Source of the DNA: RUG14223 sp051881075
GTDB lineage: Bacteria; Bacillota; Clostridia; Oscillospirales; Acutalibacteraceae
Direction: 5' to 3'
Assembly (NCBI GenBank): GCA_051881075.1
Contig: JBJEPE010000003.1
Location: 31,828 to 95,827, forward strand
Length of the DNA stretch: 64,000 bases
Part shown: positions 17,398-25,908 of the stretch, piece after piece
Layout of the letters: each line of letters opens with the position of its first letter
How positions within the stretch are numbered: the stretch's first letter is position 1
Program-made: the position numbers and the translations under genes
The notes under the pieces: generated by a model
What the model saw: the letters and a program-made list of their open reading frames with translations, nothing else
Databases searched by the model: none
Told to the model about the DNA's origin: nothing

Positions 17398-18900
17398 ATG
17401 CTTAATGAATATTGGAAGAAATTTAAAAGCGGAACAGACGTGCGTGGTGTTGCCGTGCAGACATCAGACAATATTGAGATAGACCTCACTGATGATGTTA
17501 TCAGGCGATTGGCCGCAGGCTTTGCCATGTGGCTTGCCGGAAAAAAAGGTGTTAAGGCATCCGCACTTACCGTTGCCGTAGGACGTGATTGCAGAATCTC
17601 CGGTGAAAGAATACTGAATACTTTAACAGATACACTTATGAAGTTCGGTTGCAGACTGTATAATTGCGGTCTGTCTTCAACCCCTGCAATGTTCATGGCT
17701 ACACTTGACCTTAAATGTGACGGAGCCATACAGGTTACCGCAAGTCATCATCCTTACGACCGCAACGGACTAAAGTTTTTTACACAGACGGGAGGAATAG
17801 ACAGCGAGGACCTTGTGTCTATATTGCAGTTTGCACAGGATGGAGTAAATCCCGTATTTGTAAGCGGTGGCTTCTGTGAAGAGATAGATTATATGAGCAG
17901 ATATGCCGAACGTTTAAGGGATATTATCCGTAAAGAGGTTTTATCTGAAAATTACGACAAACCGCTTGCAGGCTTTAAGATAGCCGTAGATGCCGGCAAC
18001 GGAGTCGGCGGATTTTATGCACACGATGTATTGGAGCCGCTGGGTGCGGATGTATCGGGCAGTGTGTTTTTAGAGCCTGACGGAATGTTCCCCAACCATA
18101 TACCTAACCCTGAGAATAAAACAGCCATAGAAGCGATAAGCAAGGCCGTAGTTGACAGCGGCTCTGATCTTGGCGTTATATTTGATACCGACGTTGACCG
18201 TGGCGCCGCAGTAGATAAAAGCGGTAAAGAGATTAGCCGTAACAGGCTTGTTGCAATAGCCTCTGCCATTGTACTTGAGGGTAATGCAGGCGGTGCCATT
18301 GTTACTGACAGTATTACGTCAAGCGGACTAAAGCAGTTTATAGAGCAGACACTCGGCGGCAAGCACGTTCGCTTTAAGAGAGGCTACCGTAACGTTATAA
18401 ATGAGGCGTTAAGGCTTAACGCAGAGGGTATAAACTGTCCGCTTGCAATAGAAACCTCCGGCCATGCCGCAATGCGTGAAAATTACTTTTTGGATGACGG
18501 TGCATACTTGGTTACAAAAATAATAATCAAGGCGGCTAAACTGCGTAACGAGGGTAAAACTCTTGACAGCCTTATCGAAAAGCTTGCCGAACCTATAGAA
18601 AGCACAGAACAACGCATAAAGATAACCGTAAGCGATTTCAGAGAATATGGCAATAAGGTAATAGCCGATCTGTTTAAATATGCCGAGACACAGCAGGGCT
18701 GGAATATAGCACCTGACAATCACGAGGGCATACGTGTTTCTTTTGATAAAGATGACGGTGACGGCTGGTTTTTGCTTCGCCTTAGCGTACATGACCCTAT
18801 AATGCCGCTGAATATAGAGAGCGACAGTATAGGCGGCGTTGAAATTATCAGAAATAAGCTTCTTCCGTTTTTATATAGCTGTGAGGGCCTTGCACTTTAA
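17398..18900 (+). CDS. phosphomannomutase/phosphoglucomutase family protein
   Basis: A 500-residue alpha-D-phosphohexomutase. The phosphoserine loop is T-A-S-H-H-P (Ser116), the metal loop D-T-D-V-D-R (263-268), and the sugar-recognition motif E-T-S-G-H occurs near 355. These enzymes interconvert hexose 1- and 6-phosphates for nucleotide-sugar synthesis. The start ATG sits behind GGAGATGAT, 66 bases downstream of the secreted subtilase gene, so it may share that transcript. The choice between mannose and glucose substrates is not resolved. Confidence 0.92.
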   Translation: MLNEYWKKFKSGTDVRGVAVQTSDNIEIDLTDDVIRRLAAGFAMWLAGKKGVKASALTVAVGRDCRISGERILNTLTDTLMKFGCRLYNCGLSSTPAMFMATLDLKCDGAIQVTASHHPYDRNGLKFFTQTGGIDSEDLVSILQFAQDGVNPVFVSGGFCEEIDYMSRYAERLRDIIRKEVLSENYDKPLAGFKIAVDAGNGVGGFYAHDVLEPLGADVSGSVFLEPDGMFPNHIPNPENKTAIEAISKAVVDSGSDLGVIFDTDVDRGAAVDKSGKEISRNRLVAIASAIVLEGNAGGAIVTDSITSSGLKQFIEQTLGGKHVRFKRGYRNVINEALRLNAEGINCPLAIETSGHAAMRENYFLDDGAYLVTKIIIKAAKLRNEGKTLDSLIEKLAEPIESTEQRIKITVSDFREYGNKVIADLFKYAETQQGWNIAPDNHEGIRVSFDKDDGDGWFLLRLSVHDPIMPLNIESDSIGGVEIIRNKLLPFLYSCEGLAL

Positions 18901-18995
18901 TAGAAATTAATGGATTTATTAAGCAATTACGATATAAATACGATAAAATCTTTTACCAATTATAAAAAATTTGTTATCCTTGCACAAATTTATAC

Positions 18996-19025
18996 TTGAC
19001 AATTCGGTAAGTTATAACATATAAT
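18996..19025 (+). promoter_or_regulatory. sigma-A-type promoter before a short terminated transcript
   Basis: TTGACA and TATAAT, both perfect consensus, with an 18-bp spacer. The predicted start (~19032) lies only ~30 bases before an intrinsic terminator, so this promoter would make a very short RNA unless read-through occurs into the regulator gene. Confidence 0.7.
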
Positions 19026-19061
19026 AAATATATTATCGGTTTTTGTCGAATTATTATCAAT

Positions 19062-19097
19062 ATCCCCTGAGCCGATATAACGGTTCAGGGGATTTTA
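19062..19097 (+). terminator. intrinsic terminator
   Basis: Stem ATCCCCTGA / TCAGGGGAT, extended by G-C pairs through GCC/GGT, around a short loop and followed by TTTT. It may end the phosphohexomutase transcript, or attenuate transcription from the promoter just upstream. Confidence 0.75.
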
Positions 19098-19217
19098 CAA
19101 TTTGTATTTGCTTATTCATTTGACTGTTGTGATAAAGCAAATTATGAACTAAATGTAAAAAATATCAAAATAAGCCTGTTTGTTTTAAGAAAATTCAAAA
19201 AAATATTTATTTAGATG

Positions 19218-19246
19218 TTGCAATTTATCTTTTTTTTGTGTAAAAT
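19218..19246 (+). promoter_or_regulatory. probable promoter of the CdaR-type regulator
   Basis: TTGCAA and TAAAAT are separated by 17 bases, about 95 bases before the regulator's start codon and downstream of the terminator. Confidence 0.5.
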
Positions 19247-19339
19247 GTATATGTTAGCTATTTTGGCGTTGTCTACTATTAATAAAAAGAGTGGACAACC
19301 GTCTGTAATAAATTACAAATGCGTAAGCGGGGGATTCAG

Positions 19340-20425
19340 ATGTCAAATAGACTTTTTCAAGGTGTAATTCATCAAATGAAGGATGCTATAGACAGAACTA
19401 TAGGAGTTGTTGATGAAACTTCGGTAGTTATTGCGTGTAGTGACCTTGGAAGAATAGGTGAAGTTATAGACGGTGTAAATTCCGAAACGCTAAGTTTTAC
19501 TACTGCGTTTATAATTAACGGTCAAACATTTAAGTCATTCGGTACAGGTACAAAGGCAGAGTATGCCGTATTTGTTGCCGGCAATGATGAGTTTGCCCAG
19601 AAATATGCGATGCTTCTTGCCATATCGCTTTCCAGCATAAAGCAGCACTTTGATGAAAAGTATGACAGAGGTAACTTTATTAAGAATGTAATTCTCGATA
19701 ATATTTTGCCGGGTGATATTTACCTTAAGGCAAGAGAACTAAGATTTAACGCTGAAGTTTCAAGAGTTTGCATACTCATAAAAATTACTTCTAAGACCGA
19801 AGTATCCGCATTTGACATTATACAGAATTTGTTCCCGGATAAGACTAAGGATTTTGTTATAAATATAAGCGAGACCGACATTGCCCTTGTTAAAGAGATA
19901 AGGCCTAACATAGAGCAGAAGGACATCGAGAAGCTAGCAAGCTCTATAGTAGATACCCTTTCAGGCGAGTTCTATACACATTGTGTAGTGGGTATAGGCA
20001 CTACCGTAACAGGCATCAAAGAGATTGCCCGCTCCTTTAAGGAGGCTCAGGTCGCACTTGAGGTAGGCAAGGTATTTGATACTGAACGTACTATCATCTG
20101 CTATGATAACCTCGGTATAGCCAGACTTGTTTATCAGCTTCCTACCACACTTTGTGAGATGTTCCTCAATGAGGTATTTAAGCGTGGTTCAATAGATTCC
20201 CTCGATCAGGAAACATTATTTACAATTCAAAAGTTCTTTGAGAATAACCTCAATGTTTCAGAAACATCCAGAAAGCTGTTCGTACACCGCAACACACTCG
20301 TTTACAGACTTGAAAAGATAAAGAAGCTTACAGGACTTGATTTGCGTGAGTTTGAGGACGCTATCGTATTTAAGGTAGCGTTAATGGTTAATAAGTACCT
20401 CTCATCAAACCCGACAAAGTATTGA
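19340..20425 (+). CDS. CdaR/PucR-type transcriptional regulator
   Basis: A 361-residue protein beginning MSNRLFQGVIHQMKDAID, with a sugar-diacid-recognition-like N-terminal region (I-A-C-S-D-L-G-R-I-G-E), a GGDEF-like central domain and a C-terminal PucR-type helix-turn-helix (N-N-L-N-V-S-E-T-S-R-K-L-F-V-H-R-N-T-L-V-Y-R-L). I place the start at ATG 19340 because GCGGGGGA lies at the right distance; an in-frame ATG at 19319 lacks a ribosome site. Regulators of this type respond to carboxylated sugars or purine-related effectors. No obvious catabolic target lies next to it. Confidence 0.88.
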   Translation: MSNRLFQGVIHQMKDAIDRTIGVVDETSVVIACSDLGRIGEVIDGVNSETLSFTTAFIINGQTFKSFGTGTKAEYAVFVAGNDEFAQKYAMLLAISLSSIKQHFDEKYDRGNFIKNVILDNILPGDIYLKARELRFNAEVSRVCILIKITSKTEVSAFDIIQNLFPDKTKDFVINISETDIALVKEIRPNIEQKDIEKLASSIVDTLSGEFYTHCVVGIGTTVTGIKEIARSFKEAQVALEVGKVFDTERTIICYDNLGIARLVYQLPTTLCEMFLNEVFKRGSIDSLDQETLFTIQKFFENNLNVSETSRKLFVHRNTLVYRLEKIKKLTGLDLREFEDAIVFKVALMVNKYLSSNPTKY

Positions 20426-20452
20426 TAATTTTATAATCAACTTTAATTTAAT

Positions 20453-20548
20453 AACAGTCAGCCTATTACGGTTCTTCAGATTTACCCTGCCATTGGCGTA
20501 ACATTATACTTCTAAAAGAACTTAAATATTTGTAGGTTGGCTGTTTTG
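20453..20548 (+). ncRNA. candidate structured RNA or long terminator after the regulator
   Basis: The outer arms ACAGTCAGCCTA (20453-20464) and TAGGTTGGCTGT (20533-20544) pair over 12 bp with two G-U wobbles. A nested GTTCTT / AAGAAC stem lies inside, and TTTT follows the outer stem. The ~95-nt enclosed unit could be a branched terminator or a small RNA. It matches no RNA family I recognise. Confidence 0.35.
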
Positions 20549-20742
20549 TCGTTGCATGGGCAGTATATTATAGTTGCTGCTTAAAGGCGTTTTTTACAAA
20601 TTAATGGTGTTTTTATGTGGTATTACACCAAATATAGTATTATCGTAATATTTAATTGAGAGATATCAAGGCTTACCGTCAAAAGGTGGCTTTGATGTGT
20701 ATTGGTACGGCTTGTGCAATAAGTGCGACAGTCGGAATGACG

Positions 20743-20773
20743 TTGACAATAAATCGAAATATCGAGTTATAAT
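20743..20773 (+). promoter_or_regulatory. probable ftsE operon promoter
   Basis: TTGACA and TATAAT are separated by 19 bases, 31 bases before the ftsE start. The long spacer lowers confidence. The 200 bases before it carry two imperfect hairpins (around 20603-20632 and 20668-20700) of unknown role. Confidence 0.5.
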
Positions 20774-20803
20774 ATATAGAATTATTTTATAGGAGGTAGA
20801 AAA

Positions 20804-21523
20804 ATGATAGAATTTAAAAATGTGTCTAAAATTTATCAATCCGGTACTCATGCGTTAAAAAACGTTAATATAAAAATAGATGACGGAGAGTTTGTGTTTA
20901 TAGTAGGCTCATCAGGAGCAGGAAAAAGCACTTTTTTAAAGCTTATAATTCATGAAGAAACGCCGTCTACAGGCGACATAATAATAGATGATATTTCACT
21001 TGCGAATATGAAGCGTAGGGACGTGCCGTATCTGCGCAGAATGATGGGTATAGTTTTTCAGGATTTCAGACTTATAGACAAAATGACGGTTTATGAGAAT
21101 GTTGCTTTTGCAATGCGTTGCGTAGGCGCAAACCCGTCAACAATAAAAAAGAGAGTTCCTTATGTTTTAAAGCTTGTCGGTTTGGGCGAGAAAATGAAGA
21201 ACCGTCCCAGTGAGCTTTCGGGCGGTGAACAGCAAAGAGTAAGCCTTGCCAGAGCGCTTGTAAATAATCCGTCAATAATTATAGCGGACGAGCCTACGGG
21301 TAATATAGACCCTGAGATGTCATATGAGATACTTGATCTTTTAAGTGAGATAAACAAGCACGGTACAACCGTTATTATCGTTACTCATGAGCAGGAGCTT
21401 GTAACGGTATTCGGTAAAAGAATAGTAGAGATTAGGGACGGCTGCGTTCTCAGCGATACATCCATTAACGATAAAAGAGAGGATGAAATGGAAGAAGAGG
21501 ATTACTTCTTCAGTGATTTGTGA
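20804..21523 (+). CDS. ftsE: cell-division ATP-binding protein FtsE
   Basis: A 239-residue ABC ATPase with Walker A G-S-S-G-A-G-K-S-T (K41), the signature L-S-G-G-E-Q-Q-R-V, Walker B I-I-I-A-D-E-P-T-G-N and the FtsE-typical V-F-Q-D-F-R-L-I after the Q-loop. FtsE forms the cytoplasmic dimer of FtsEX, which drives septal peptidoglycan hydrolases by ATP hydrolysis. A strong site (AGGAGGT) precedes the start. ftsX and a PcsB-like hydrolase follow in order. The ~15-residue acidic C-terminal tail is slightly longer than usual. Confidence 0.96.
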   Translation: MIEFKNVSKIYQSGTHALKNVNIKIDDGEFVFIVGSSGAGKSTFLKLIIHEETPSTGDIIIDDISLANMKRRDVPYLRRMMGIVFQDFRLIDKMTVYENVAFAMRCVGANPSTIKKRVPYVLKLVGLGEKMKNRPSELSGGEQQRVSLARALVNNPSIIIADEPTGNIDPEMSYEILDLLSEINKHGTTVIIVTHEQELVTVFGKRIVEIRDGCVLSDTSINDKREDEMEEEDYFFSDL

Positions 21524-21591
21524 GAATAGGAGAATAGGTTAATTAGAAATACGCCGAATGTTTACGGCAAATTATAGGGAGGACGCTATAA

Positions 21592-22515
21592 ATGAAGCAT
21601 GGAAGAAGACGAATGAGAATAAGCTCCCTTATTTATCTTATAAAAGAGGGAACTAAAAATATATGGAATAACCGTTCAATGTCAATAGCATCCATAGGTG
21701 TGCTTATATCATGCCTTTTGCTCACGGGTGCGGCATCACTTATATCTATCAACGTTAAGGATGTAGTTAAGTCCTTGGGTGATAAGAATATAGTTTATGT
21801 ATATTTGGACGATGATGTATCTACTCTTGAGGCAATAGCCTTAGGCCAAGAGATAAAGAAGATACCTAATATTTCCGAATGTAGCTTTTACTCTAAGGAT
21901 GAGGCTATAGAGCAGTACAGAGAATCTTTGGGAGAAATTTTTGACGAAATGACAGGTAAATCAAACCCATTACCTAATGCCTATCATATTTCAATAGAGG
22001 ATTTATCAAAGTATAACGAAACCGTAGCTCAGATACAGGCTATAGATGGTGTAAATAAAACAAATAACCGTAGCGATGTGGCAGATAAGCTGACTAAGAT
22101 AGACAGATTGGTTACATCGGCCGGTGTCTGGATAATAGTTATCTTAGGCATGATATCATTGTTCATTATTTCCAACACTATCAGAATGACAATGTACTCC
22201 AGAAGATTTGAGATAAGCATAATGAAGTCAGTAGGCGCAACTGACCTGTTTGTTCGTATACCGTTCGTTGTTGAGGGTATGGCTATAGGCGTTATATCCG
22301 GTCTAATAGCTTCATTTGCGCTTATGTTCCTTTATGACGGCATAATGAAAGCCGCAAACAGCATCATAAGCTTTAAGAGCATTCCGTTTGATACAATGAT
22401 GGTTCCGGTATTGGTTATTTTTGTAATTGCCGGCATGGTAATAGGTGCGGCAGGCGGATTTATTTCAATAGGTAAATATCTCAAAAAAGAAGGAGGAGAG
22501 ATACTTGGTTGGTAA
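21592..22515 (+). CDS. ftsX: cell-division permease FtsX
   Basis: A 307-residue membrane protein with a cytoplasmic N-terminus (R-I-S-S-L-I-Y-L-I-K-E-G-T-K-N-I-W-N-N-R), one membrane helix, a ~120-residue extracellular domain, then three helices, including the FtsX motif N-T-I-R-M-T-M-Y-S-R-R-F-E-I-S-I-M-K-S-V-G-A-T. It couples FtsE ATP hydrolysis to the extracellular hydrolase. Start behind GGGAGGAC. It overlaps the hydrolase gene by 11 bases, indicating translational coupling. Confidence 0.96.
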   Translation: MKHGRRRMRISSLIYLIKEGTKNIWNNRSMSIASIGVLISCLLLTGAASLISINVKDVVKSLGDKNIVYVYLDDDVSTLEAIALGQEIKKIPNISECSFYSKDEAIEQYRESLGEIFDEMTGKSNPLPNAYHISIEDLSKYNETVAQIQAIDGVNKTNNRSDVADKLTKIDRLVTSAGVWIIVILGMISLFIISNTIRMTMYSRRFEISIMKSVGATDLFVRIPFVVEGMAIGVISGLIASFALMFLYDGIMKAANSIISFKSIPFDTMMVPVLVIFVIAGMVIGAAGGFISIGKYLKKEGGEILGW

Positions 22516-23746
22516 TAAAAGAATAATTTCTCTTGTGCTTTCGGCAACAATGCTTATCGGTTCAGTAGGCTTCGCTTATGCCAGCGATATAGATTCTATG
22601 GAAGATAAGCAGTATGAGCTTGAACTACAGAACAGCCAGTATGAGAGTATAATAGAAGAAACTAAGAACGACATAGCACGTCAGCAGGAATATATGGATG
22701 CTATAATGAACAAGATAGAAAACATTAACGAGCAGATATATATTTCAAATAAGAAGATCAGCGATATCAACGATCAGATAAATGAACTACAGGTACAGAT
22801 ATCAGAGGCTAAAAAGCAGATAGAAGATACTCTTGATCTTTTACGTGAAAGAATAAAGGCGATTTATCTTGCAGGCGAGGCATCATCACTGGAGCTTATA
22901 CTCGGTGCGGCGGATTTCACCGACTTTATGGATAAGGTTGACTTGGTGCAGTCTATTTCTGACTTTGATTCAAGGCTTATCAAAGAGCTTGAGGGCAAGA
23001 TGACTAAAATAAACGCACAGCGTAAAGAAATAGAAAAGATGCGCAGCGAGGCTGATGCAGAGCTTGAAAAGCAAAAGCAAAAAAAAGCAGAGCTTCAGCA
23101 GTTACAGGATGAAAACCAGGCTGCTATGGATAAGCTTAACGAACAGCTTGAGGAACATGAAACCTTAGTTGAAGAGAATAACTCGGCACTGGCTCAGATA
23201 AATCAGGAAATTGAGGACTATTACGAGGAACAGCGAAGACTTGCTGAGGAGCAAGAAAGAAATAATCAGCAAAATAATTCACCTGATAACGACAATAATA
23301 ACATAGGCTCAAACATTACATCTGACGGTAGCTATGTATGGCCTACACCGGGATTTTATTATCTCACATCTGAGTGGAACGAGGACAGAGGTTCATACAA
23401 CCACGGTGCTATAGATATAGCAGGCAGTGGTATATGGGGTACGCCTGTTATTGCTGCTCAGTCAGGTACAGTTACCTTTGTCTCAAACTATTGTACACAC
23501 GATTACGGCAAGTACTGGAGCTGTGGCTGCGGCGGCGGATACGGCAACTACGTAATGATAGACCACGGAAACGGTTATTCTACCCTTTACGGACATTTAA
23601 GCAATGCCATAGTATCGCAGGGCGAGTACGTTTCACAGGGTCAAACCATAGGTTATGTAGGCAGTACAGGAGAATCCACCGGACCTCACCTTCACTTTGA
23701 AACCAGACTGTGGGGCGTAAAGTACAACCCAATGTCAGAGTACTGA
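22505..23746 (+). CDS. PcsB/EnvC-like murein hydrolase activator with M23 domain
   Basis: A 413-residue exported protein: signal peptide 1-27, a long coiled coil (~30-250), an Asn/Asp-rich hinge, then a LytM/M23 peptidase domain (~275-413). Zinc-site residues are His300, Asp304 and His397, with His364 and His395 in the active site, so the domain looks catalytically intact. The domain carries an unusual insert with three cysteines (residues 330-342). The TTG start lies behind AAGGAGGAG inside the end of ftsX. Its position after ftsEX matches the PcsB-type arrangement in which FtsX activates the coiled-coil hydrolase at the septum. Confidence 0.93.
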   Translation: MVGNKRIISLVLSATMLIGSVGFAYASDIDSMEDKQYELELQNSQYESIIEETKNDIARQQEYMDAIMNKIENINEQIYISNKKISDINDQINELQVQISEAKKQIEDTLDLLRERIKAIYLAGEASSLELILGAADFTDFMDKVDLVQSISDFDSRLIKELEGKMTKINAQRKEIEKMRSEADAELEKQKQKKAELQQLQDENQAAMDKLNEQLEEHETLVEENNSALAQINQEIEDYYEEQRRLAEEQERNNQQNNSPDNDNNNIGSNITSDGSYVWPTPGFYYLTSEWNEDRGSYNHGAIDIAGSGIWGTPVIAAQSGTVTFVSNYCTHDYGKYWSCGCGGGYGNYVMIDHGNGYSTLYGHLSNAIVSQGEYVSQGQTIGYVGSTGESTGPHLHFETRLWGVKYNPMSEY

Positions 23747-23775
23747 TATAATTGCATTGAAAGACGGTGAATTGA

Positions 23776-24873
23776 TTGAGAAAGAAGCTTTCAATAGGAA
23801 TAACAATAGCACTCATGGCAGGCACGGCTGCGGCGGCATTGCCATTCGGTTATACAATGGCGATGGATAAATTTGACGCAAAAATAAACGATTTTAACGA
23901 AAAGCTTGCTATGTATGATAAATTAAGTGAGCTTGACCAATATGTAAGGCAGTATTATCAGTATGCTATAGATAGCGATGAGCTTATGGCAGGCATTTGC
24001 CACGGATACATAGACGGCCTTAACGATAATCAGATTAAGTATTACTGCAAGGATGAGTACGAAGAGTATAAGAACGAAGAAAATCCGGAGTCGGTGATAA
24101 CTACAATTAAGTATGATGACGACAATGTTATTATAAGGGTATCGGGTATTGACGAAAATACCGCAGAAGCATTTGAAGAGAAAGTAAACAATACAATGCT
24201 TGTAGATCATCCTAAGAACCTAATAATAGATCTACGTGACTGTCAAGGCTTTAACATTGACCAGACGGCGCAAATGATGAATATGTTTACCCCTGAGGGT
24301 GAGCTTATATATTCTGTAGACAGCAACGCACAGATAACGCTGTTACAGTCCTCCAATAATGTGTATTATAAGGACGTAAACCTTGCTGTTATAATAAATG
24401 AAAATACAAGCGGCTCAGCCGAGCTTTTTGCAAGTGCTATGATAGATTACGGCAGAGCAAAGGTAGTAGGACAGACCACGGCGGGCAACCTAACGGAAAA
24501 TAAAATCATCAAATTGCGTGACGGTTCGGTAATTTCAATACCTATTGCCAACTATGTTACTAAAAGTCAAAAGACACTTTGCGGTAAAGGCGTTCAACCT
24601 GAAAAGTTTGTTTCTCTGGATAGCGACAAGTATGCAAAGCTTATTATTGGTAAGCTTGATGTTAAGGATGACGATCAGATAAATGCGGCTGTGTTGCTCT
24701 TACAGAATACAAGCACACAAATATTTGATGTTGTTGACAATCCTGTAGGAGAGAAGGTTGAGAGCGAAGCTCCTGCCGACGCTACAGAAAGTACCGAAAG
24801 CACGTCTGACAGTACCTCAGGTATCGCTGAGCAGACCTCATCGGATAGCAGTACAAGCAGTATACAGGAATAA
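23776..24873 (+). CDS. S41-family C-terminal-processing-peptidase-like protein, PDZ-less, active site degenerate
   Basis: A 365-residue exported protein with an N-terminal membrane anchor and a Ser/Thr-rich C-terminal tail (~330-365). The centre resembles the S41 fold: L-I-I-D-L-R-D-C, N-E-N-T-S-G-S-A-E-L-F-A-S-A-M-I-D-Y-G-R-A-K-V-V-G and a D-G-S-V-I-S-I-P-I-A-N-Y strand. Usual family proteins carry a PDZ domain between the anchor and this fold; here that interval lacks PDZ character. By alignment from memory to the S-A-S-A-x-E and F-G-K-G motifs, the catalytic Ser falls on Gly213 and the Lys on Asn238. It follows the FtsEX-PcsB genes by 29 bases with a TTG start, so probably shares their transcript. 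Confidence 0.82.
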   Translation: MRKKLSIGITIALMAGTAAAALPFGYTMAMDKFDAKINDFNEKLAMYDKLSELDQYVRQYYQYAIDSDELMAGICHGYIDGLNDNQIKYYCKDEYEEYKNEENPESVITTIKYDDDNVIIRVSGIDENTAEAFEEKVNNTMLVDHPKNLIIDLRDCQGFNIDQTAQMMNMFTPEGELIYSVDSNAQITLLQSSNNVYYKDVNLAVIINENTSGSAELFASAMIDYGRAKVVGQTTAGNLTENKIIKLRDGSVISIPIANYVTKSQKTLCGKGVQPEKFVSLDSDKYAKLIIGKLDVKDDDQINAAVLLLQNTSTQIFDVVDNPVGEKVESEAPADATESTESTSDSTSGIAEQTSSDSSTSSIQE

Positions 24874-24969
24874 AATTTTTAATTTAGGCAAATTGATTTC
24901 TTAGAAAATTCATAATTCGATGATATTTTATTACTAATACGGTAAACTTATAGTATAGGGGAGATATCA

Positions 24970-25332
24970 ATGAACTTGCAAGAATCCGGCGAAATGTACC
25001 TTGAAACAATATATATATTATTGCAGAAAGGCAAACCTGTTCGTGCTATTGACGTAGGCGAGTATATGGGATATTCAAAGCCAAGCGTAAGCCGTGCTAT
25101 GGGATTGCTTAAAAAGGGTGAATTTGCCGCAGTTGACAAGGACGGATATATAACCCTTACCTCTAAGGGCAGAGAGATAGCTGAAAAGATATATGAGCGC
25201 CATACGTTGCTTACTGCCTATCTTATACGTCTTGGTGTTGATGAAAAGACTGCGGCAGAAGATGCCTGTAGGATAGAACACGTAATAAGTGACAAGTCTT
25301 TTGCGGCTATAAAAAAGCACGCAGGTGCGTAG
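24970..25332 (+). CDS. DtxR/MntR-family metal-dependent regulator
   Basis: A 120-residue protein with an N-terminal winged helix (R-A-I-D-V-G-E-Y-M-G-Y-S-K-P-S-V-S-R-A-M) and a helical metal-binding and dimerisation domain ending E-D-A-C-R-I-E-H-V-I-S-D. Candidate ligands Met9, His78, Cys100, Glu103 and His104 line up with the iron-type DtxR set rather than the MntR Asp/Glu set, which favours Fe(II) sensing. The protein lacks an SH3-like third domain, as in short MntR-type members. It is a single gene closed by a terminator; no metal transporter is adjacent. Confidence 0.88.
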   Translation: MNLQESGEMYLETIYILLQKGKPVRAIDVGEYMGYSKPSVSRAMGLLKKGEFAAVDKDGYITLTSKGREIAEKIYERHTLLTAYLIRLGVDEKTAAEDACRIEHVISDKSFAAIKKHAGA

Positions 25333-25348
25333 TACAGACGATGTAATA

Positions 25349-25382
25349 AGGCTCTTTCATAGAATTGAGAGAGCTTTTTTGT
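25349..25382 (+). terminator. intrinsic terminator
   Basis: Stem GGCTCTTTC / GAGAGAGCT (with G-U pairs) followed by TTTTTT, directly after the DtxR-type gene. Confidence 0.75.
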
Positions 25383-25503
25383 ACGTACAATTTTTCGTAA
25401 GCTTATTACAAAATATATTCTCTACTATACTTATTCAGGTTTATATTTATAAAATTAACCCAGAATAAATAGTGTATAACCCGGTAACAAAGGAGTAATT
25501 GAT

Positions 25504-25896
25504 GTGGAAAAGGTATGTAAATTCTTAAAGGACGCGGGGACATATTATTTGGCAACTACAGATGGCGACCAACCCAGAGTGCGTCCGTTCGGTACAGCAC
25601 ATATATATGAGGGCAGACTTTACATTCAGACAGGTAAGGTCAAGGATGTATCAAAACAGCTTGCACTTAACCCAAAGGCAGAGATATGTGCGTTTAAGGA
25701 CGGCACATGGCTTCGTGTATCAGGCGAGCTTGTTGAGGATGACAGAGCAGATGCCAGAAAGTCTATGCTTGATGCTTACCCTGAGCTTAGAGCCATGTAT
25801 GATGAAAATGACGGAAATACACAGGTCTTTTTCTTTAAAAACGCAACGGCAGTATTCAGCTCATTTACAGCGCCTAAGGAAGTTATAGAATTTTAA
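25504..25896 (+). CDS. pyridoxamine 5'-phosphate oxidase-family flavoprotein
   Basis: A 130-residue split-barrel protein with a GTG start behind AAAGGAG. It begins with F-L-K-D-A-G-T-Y-Y-L-A-T-T-D-G-D-Q-P-R-V-R-P-F-G, the FMN-binding strand pattern, and continues L-Y-I-Q-T-G-K and W-L-R-V-S-G-E. Short members like this bind flavin and reduce small molecules such as nitro compounds, rather than acting as true PdxH. It is 12 bases upstream of the metallophosphoesterase gene and probably co-transcribed. Confidence 0.87.
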   Translation: MEKVCKFLKDAGTYYLATTDGDQPRVRPFGTAHIYEGRLYIQTGKVKDVSKQLALNPKAEICAFKDGTWLRVSGELVEDDRADARKSMLDAYPELRAMYDENDGNTQVFFFKNATAVFSSFTAPKEVIEF

Positions 25897-25908
25897 GAGG
25901 TACTGCGT

